Source: Rosellinia necatrix (taxonomy: Eukaryota; Ascomycota; Sordariomycetes; Xylariales; Xylariaceae). Taken from it: 64,000 bases of DNA. How positions within the stretch are numbered: the first letter of the stretch is position 1; each line of letters opens with the position of its first letter. Under the pieces are notes generated by a model. The model had not been told where the DNA came from and ran no database searches. It saw only the letters and a program-made list of their open reading frames with translations. Positions 58,878 through 64,000 of this stretch are shown in pieces. A program made the position numbers and the translations under genes. The DNA lies in the NCBI GenBank assembly GCA_021209875.1, contig JAGYVD010000004.1, forward strand, positions 248,001 to 312,000, in the 5' to 3' direction.

Positions 58878-60805
58878 ATTTGTAGTTCGGTCTTCTCTGC
58901 TGCGAAACGTAATTCTGGGGATAAACGAGTACGGTCCGAAACTCGACCGGGATCAGGACCAGGGACAGGCACAAGAAGGTAGGGCGTGGGACGTCCCTGG
59001 ACTGTTTAGGGCAAATAGGCCGGAGCTTTGCTCAAACGATACAACGATGTCGCACTCTTTCGGCTGCACCCATTGGTCCCACCGGCCAAAAACTGATGCT
59101 TGGTATGTAGGATTCGGGTAAAAATGACACGCTTCTGCCTAGGCTAGAGAGCTTCTAGATTAGACGGCGAGATATTTCGCTTGGTGTTGGTGCCTCGCGC
59201 ATGATTTATTGGGGTCGAGTGTGGCCCAGATAGCGAATCCTCTCGGTGCCAAATGATTGGGACGGGGACGGGGGCGAGGGGGAATACGAGGTTGGGATCA
59301 AGTGAGATCTCTTCGTGGTTGGCTAAGTAAGGTAGGTAGGTACCTACATACATACCATACATACATAACATACATACATAACATACATACATACCTACTA
59401 CCTTAGTAGCATACCACTCCGTCTGCACCCATGGCTGGGGAAGGGGCCCATTGGATAGGTCGTGGCTGAAGTTTTGAGAAGAGCCGACGAGGAGGGCTGT
59501 TGCCATTTTTTATATACATGACAACCTTGAAGTAATACCTACTTACCTAGTACCTAAGGTTATGTAGTACGAGATTAAGTAGGTAGGTAGTTAGGTAGAT
59601 TAAGTAAAGTAACCAAGGCGTGTAAGTAACCTTGCCTGTTGGAAGTTTAGTAGTACCTGGCCTAACTACCGCTACCTCTCAGTCCGATGAGAACTAAGTA
59701 GGTATTTACCTACCTAAGTCGGTAGTAGGTATGTAGTTGGTTCGATATCTGCACGATGCATGCAATGCAGCGCTTACTGCCCGTAAGATCATTCGTTATT
59801 AATGCTACCTAGTAGCTCGAGTATAATCGAACTTAACAAGGTTGTATTTGACGGGGTACTGGTCGGAATGCTGACAAGGTTGCTTGGTAGCTTTCCGTCC
59901 GGCTAACGGCAGCGTTTCCCGAAACAGTGAGTTGACGTACATACCCACCTGTACCTGAGTGCTAACTACTAGTGTAGTAGAACCACCAGAGTAGGCCGCA
60001 TCATCACCTAACACAGCCACCTAACCCACTGTACCAGATACGTTTCCCCACCCCAGGCTGGAATGGCATTCGCAACGTAAGAGCACGCTTCATGCAAATG
60101 CGACAGGGGCGCTCCACAACATCGGAATCCAATCGGCTTAGGATAAAAACATAATCTATTAAAACCACTTGGGCAATGTTCTGTCACCACATGCATAGAT
60201 AGTGTATGTGGAAGGGAACATCACGCGCCGCTCGTCTTTATTAGTCTAAAGATCGGATCTATAAAAAAAAAAAAAAAAAGGTGCTCGGTATATGCGCCAA
60301 GGTCGGTCTTGGTCGCGGGTCGACAAAAACTCTCATTTTCCGGGCATTATGCAGGCTTAGACCTGCGCATATGTGCATAGCTGGTCCTATCAAGACGAGG
60401 CGCAAACCTATGAGATGTGGCTTGATTTCGACTCAGGAACTACTCGATCACGGCGCTGACAATTACATTTTGTCTAAAGGATTGGGCTCTTGAGGCTTAA
60501 TTCGTAGGGCAACATAAATTAGGAAAGTGCGTGTCTTCTTGCTTTTACGCCCTCGACTCTCTCTCTCTCTCTCTCTCTCTCTAGTCACGCAGTTGTGCTG
60601 TAGCTGATAGACCAACTGCTTTGCCATGAATTGGGCTTGATCCGCCTCTCACGAACGTAGCGCACCAGAGGGTAGTTGGGTATATAACCGTGGTGACCAG
60701 GACGCATCCATCATGATCGAAGTCACCTGATGCCAATATTATCTACCCATGTAACATATAACTAATATAACTGACGTAAAATGGGTGCCTGTATCTCGGG
60801 ACCAA
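58878..60805. other. Intergenic region with TACATA/TACCTA repeats
   Basis: CATA-type tandem units near 59342-59400 and TAGG/TACC units between 59320 and 59745. A CT microsatellite is at 60557-60582, and an A17 run near 60262-60280. No gene seen. Confidence 0.55.
60557..60582. repeat. CT microsatellite
   Basis: About 12 CT units in intergenic sequence. Confidence 0.9.
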
Positions 60806-62701
60806 TCAGTCGTCATCCTCTTCTACTCTGGCACGTTTTGGTTCCCTTGATTCGCCATCTTGCAACCCATACCCTCTCTTAGATGAAGAACTTTGGTCTA
60901 CCTCGGCCATGAATTTGTCCATTTGAAACGGGTCATTTCCGGCGCTATCGCGCTCAAACTGCACGGGGCCTTCCCGAGCCTATTGTATAATATGTTAGCA
61001 GGGATTATACATGGAAACATGTGATAACTTACCTCTGCATCTGCGGCCCCTTTGAACGTACCGCGGCCCAAGGCTTCGCCGAAACGGCTCGTCTTCTGAA
61101 TCTTGGCCATTTCTCTATCGCCGGCCGCCTCGTCGTCCAAGTCCTCCATATTCTGGCTTGGATGATAAATGCTATTAATTGCGTCCTGGGCCGCGAAAAG
61201 AGGCTTGTCGTAAGGATTGTCTTCATTGAACCCACTATCAAACCCGCTCGATTGGTTGAATAGTCGGGAGTCGTACATGGACTCCGCTTGTGCTGTGGGC
61301 TTCGCCAAACCGAGCGCAATCTTCTCCGAAATATCACGGTTCTGTTCTCGCGCCATGACTTGTATCCGCCTCTCCGTGCCCATTCGTGACTGCCGTAGTT
61401 TGCGTTCTTCGGCCTGTCGCTTTTCCGCGCGTGCCTTTTCCCTCTCCCTCACCCCGGAGTCTTCGCTCTCAGATCCCGAGTCCGAATAGCTATAGCTGCG
61501 TGAACGAGAACGTGAGTCGCCCGAATCTCGGGAATTCCTCCGCCTTGATGCGCCAGAACGCTCCTCCCGGGCCTTCTGAGCCAGCATTCGTAAACTGTCC
61601 TCTTTCTGGGCCTTCTCCTTTTTCGGCGAGCCGCTGCTGCATAAGAGCGCGCTGTCTAACCTCCTCACGAGCATGGCGATCGGCCATGAATAATGACTCG
61701 GAAAATTGTGCGAACTTGTCGTTTATTGTTACGTCTTGTAGACCCCTTCCATCTGCGGCTAACCTCTTATCTAACGGGACAGTAAAGCCCCTTGGATTCT
61801 TCCAATTGGACACGACTGGGGGTATTTTGAAGGCCTCTTGATCCTCGGCCGTCAATTTCCGGGGTGGTGAACGAAGGATGGGAGGTGGAGGACTTGGGGG
61901 GGCCCTACACAGTACTTGTTAGCTCAATGATGATGTACGCTCTAGAGTATGCTTACCCTTGGGATCTTCTTGTGTTTAAATTTCGGTGGCTCCATTGGGT
62001 CTTTCTGCCGTTCAACAATTCGCATAATGTAGTCTTGTTTCTTCGAATTGTTCCCCATGTGATTGGATGGTGTGTATTTAACGTAGGTTGCCTCCCTTTT
62101 CGTGTTTGTGTTGAGATTCTTCGGTTTTTGGGCTTGCACCGCAGAACCAACGAGAGCAGCCAAGGCTGCCTTCGTCTTTTCCGTGGTCTGTGCTACTTCG
62201 TCCTCAGTTGGCCGAGCTAGGCTTATTTCTCCTGCGTCTGCTCGCTGTCGCAGCGGGATGAGATCTTTGAAGGAAGCGTGAACGATTCGACCATCAGCAT
62301 GTCCCTGATTACCGTGTTAGCGTAATGCGCCAATGTGTAATGAGGTCCCCATGACCTACTTGTTTCGCGATAGCATCGTATTGGATGCCACCCTGTCCGT
62401 TGACAGTAATCGCAAGGGCATTGCTCTCCCCTGATCCTTTCCTTCCCATCTGCAGAGGGTATTGCGCAACAGGTAACTCGGGAAACGCGCCGCCATCCCC
62501 AAAATCAGCTTCGGTCCTAGGCCGCCACCCGGCGCGCTGGCCATAGGGAGGCGGGCCACTTCGCCGAAGAACGAGAAGATTGGATTCATCTATCTCTCCT
62601 GGCCCAAGAATACGAGGTCCCCTTTGTTGCGCGACCGGGATTTCTTCATCTTCGCCGGTATACCGCGGTTTAGGAAGAGCCGCGGCGAGCGATGCAGCCA
62701 T
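60806..62701 (-). CDS. PRP45: Pre-mRNA splicing factor Prp45/SNW, two apparent frameshifts
   Basis: Four exons: 62701-62360, 62304-61957, 61904-61033 and 60979-60806. The SNW/SKIP family is unmistakable: GRIVHASFKDLIPLRQR, then IPR-PPSPPPPILRSPPRKLTAEDQ, VVSNWKNPRGF (the SNW motif itself), and NKFAQFSESLFMADRHARE. SNW proteins are core parts of the activated spliceosome. The frame is broken twice in exon 3: at a G7 run (61896-61902, C7 in the coding strand) right after the splice site, and at a T5 run (61619-61623, A5). One base fewer at each site restores the conserved PRGPPSPPPP and RLAEKEKAQKED, and then exon lengths sum to 578 codons (577 residues). Because this gene is essential in relatives, sequence error is more likely than loss. 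The exon-4 end is REPKRARVEEDD. Confidence 0.88.
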
Positions 62702-63357
62702 CGCGACGTAAGGGTGTTGTGACCGTCGCGAACGGGGACGGGATATGTCTATCTCGGTATTGTCGAATTTGAGTTTCTCTATCGTCCAAGAAGCGCAGTG
62801 CCCGTTTCAAATTAGTATTAAGAGATCTGGTGTCGCAAGCAAGTATTTGCCGACAGGTTTCGTTGCGCTTTGCTGGTCGAAGAATATTCGATCGAAGCTT
62901 TTTTGTTTGTTACTTGAGGTAGGTAGGTAGGTAGATAGGTAGAGGTTGTTATCTCCCGTTGAGGCTTCCCGATCAAATAGCTGCAAGTGGGTCTGCCTTA
63001 TACTCTGTGGCTGGTCGTGTCATTGCTTCACTACGCCACAAAATCTTAGGTAATCCCGATCTTGGGCTTACCTCATAGGTACCTACGCACCCGTCACCCG
63101 TCTACAGGCACCTATTGGGCAACAAATCAAGCAGATCAATAAGTAATAATTAAAACGTACAATTTTGGGGGGATTGCTATATCTAGGCCTTCGCAGTATC
63201 TCGCCATAGGTTTAGTCCATAGGTTTAGTCCATAAGTACCCCAACCGCCCCAAATCATGTTCGACGCCTATGATGCATCAGGACGCGCCAGTCGTCAGCT
63301 AATACCTACCCGTACGCCCCGAAAACGCTCAATCAATATTTACGCTGCTATGTTCTT
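62702..63357. other. Intergenic region
   Basis: TAGGTAGG-type units near 62918-62941 and the Prp45 promoter on the left. AT-rich to the right. No gene seen. Confidence 0.5.
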
Positions 63358-63959
63358 CTATACGTAACCCTTCCTTGCCCCCTGGTATGATTTGTTAGAG
63401 AATGACTATGATACGATTAAACGCGGGAGCTCATGAACACGTACCTGGAAGAAGAACCTAACAACGAATACTTGAAGACCTCCCATGGCAATCACCATGA
63501 CGATTTGAACCAAGCTAAAGTTAACGATTCTCGACTCTGTACTTCGGACAGTGCTGAAGTTTCGGTTTTCGCGGGTGCGGAAATATTTCTGGTTTCGGGT
63601 GATCGTGGAGAGTTGGCCAGAGATTTTGTAGATGGATTCCTCCAGTGCGCCGGTCTGTTCTGGGGAAGAACCTTGCTTGGCAGGGAGCTGCGCACGCACT
63701 TCGTCCTCGACCTAGAATTAGGACCCGTTAGTCGGCCGCGTGGGGTCAACATGGCAGGAGAGGGACGAACCGCAATCTCGAAATCGACAAATTTATCCGA
63801 GTATGTGCTCATATGATTATTGAAGCAGAACTTATAGTCGCCCAGCTCGTTTGCCGTGAAGACAAAGTCGCCCTGGCGTTCTTTCTCGCCATTCAGGATA
63901 ACTTTGTTCGACGGGCCCGTAACTTCGTAGTCGATATCGAAGGAGCCGCCGGATTGCAC
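63358..63959 (-). CDS. p24 (emp24/gp25L) cargo receptor, partial
   Basis: The visible exons are 63959-63771, 63711-63445 and 63381-63358; the N-terminal exon(s) lie beyond the window edge. It reads VQSGGSFDIDYEVTG (end of GOLD-domain strand), NGEKERQGDFVFTANELG, and DYKFCFNNHMS with the conserved Cys. A coiled region (ALEESIYKISGQLSTITRNQKYF) and a single membrane segment (NFSLVQIVMVIAMGGLQVFVVRFFF) follow. The short last exon supplies GARKGYV, a typical cytosolic tail. The family sorts cargo between ER and Golgi in COPI/COPII vesicles. The subfamily (Erv25 or Erp type) cannot be settled without the N-terminus. Confidence 0.93.
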
Positions 63960-64000
63960 CTGAAGCCCATTTGTCAGTCCACATAGCATCGCCAGATATC

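Overview
The window is nuclear DNA of a filamentous ascomycete, probably a Sordariomycete. Nearly every gene is interrupted by short GT-AG introns (44 to 248 bases) with fungal-type branch sites. Conserved eukaryotic proteins (Vac8, TAF11, Prp45/SNW, Tim22, Imp1, a p24 cargo receptor, a NAP-family chaperone) sit among secreted and catabolic enzymes and long AT-richer intergenic stretches. I found no rRNA, intact tRNA, CRISPR or prokaryotic features. Exon borders were worked out by hand from frame continuity, splice signals and conserved motifs; for almost every multi-exon gene the exon lengths sum to a whole number of codons.

Layout. 2-16 kb holds mainly accessory functions: a UbiA prenyltransferase and a convergent short-chain dehydrogenase, a secreted GH79 glucuronidase-type hydrolase, a membrane-anchored SGNH hydrolase, a secreted Dcr2-like metallophosphoesterase, an unrecognised six-cysteine secreted protein and a SET-domain protein. 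16.8-27 kb holds a CYP504-type P450, a candidate small two-exon gene, GTP cyclohydrolase I and TAF11 (divergent), and a capsule-synthesis-type glycosyltransferase carrying an apparent frameshift. 27-38.4 kb is gene-poor: a decayed HET-domain gene, an intradiol dioxygenase, a UbiE-like methyltransferase and a small ORF with an in-frame stop. 38.4-64 kb is mostly core genes: a GH16-like protein with a Gln/Pro-rich N-terminus, Vac8, Imp1 and mitochondrial IF-3 (divergent), a GH76 Dfg5-type mannosidase, a Vps75/SET-type NAP protein, Tim22, a membrane GH16 glucanase, the splicing factor SNW/Prp45, and a p24 gene running off the right edge.

How they fit together. Three products act in mitochondria (Imp1, IF-3, Tim22), two on the cell wall (GH76 and the transmembrane GH16), two in aromatic-compound breakdown (CYP504-type P450 and secreted intradiol dioxygenase), and three in nuclear gene expression (TAF11, NAP, SNW). 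No compact biosynthetic cluster or clearly new multi-gene system is visible. The points most worth following are three single-base homopolymer excesses that break otherwise conserved reading frames, simple-sequence inserts inside enzyme domains, the GH16-like protein without a signal peptide, and the orphan secreted protein.
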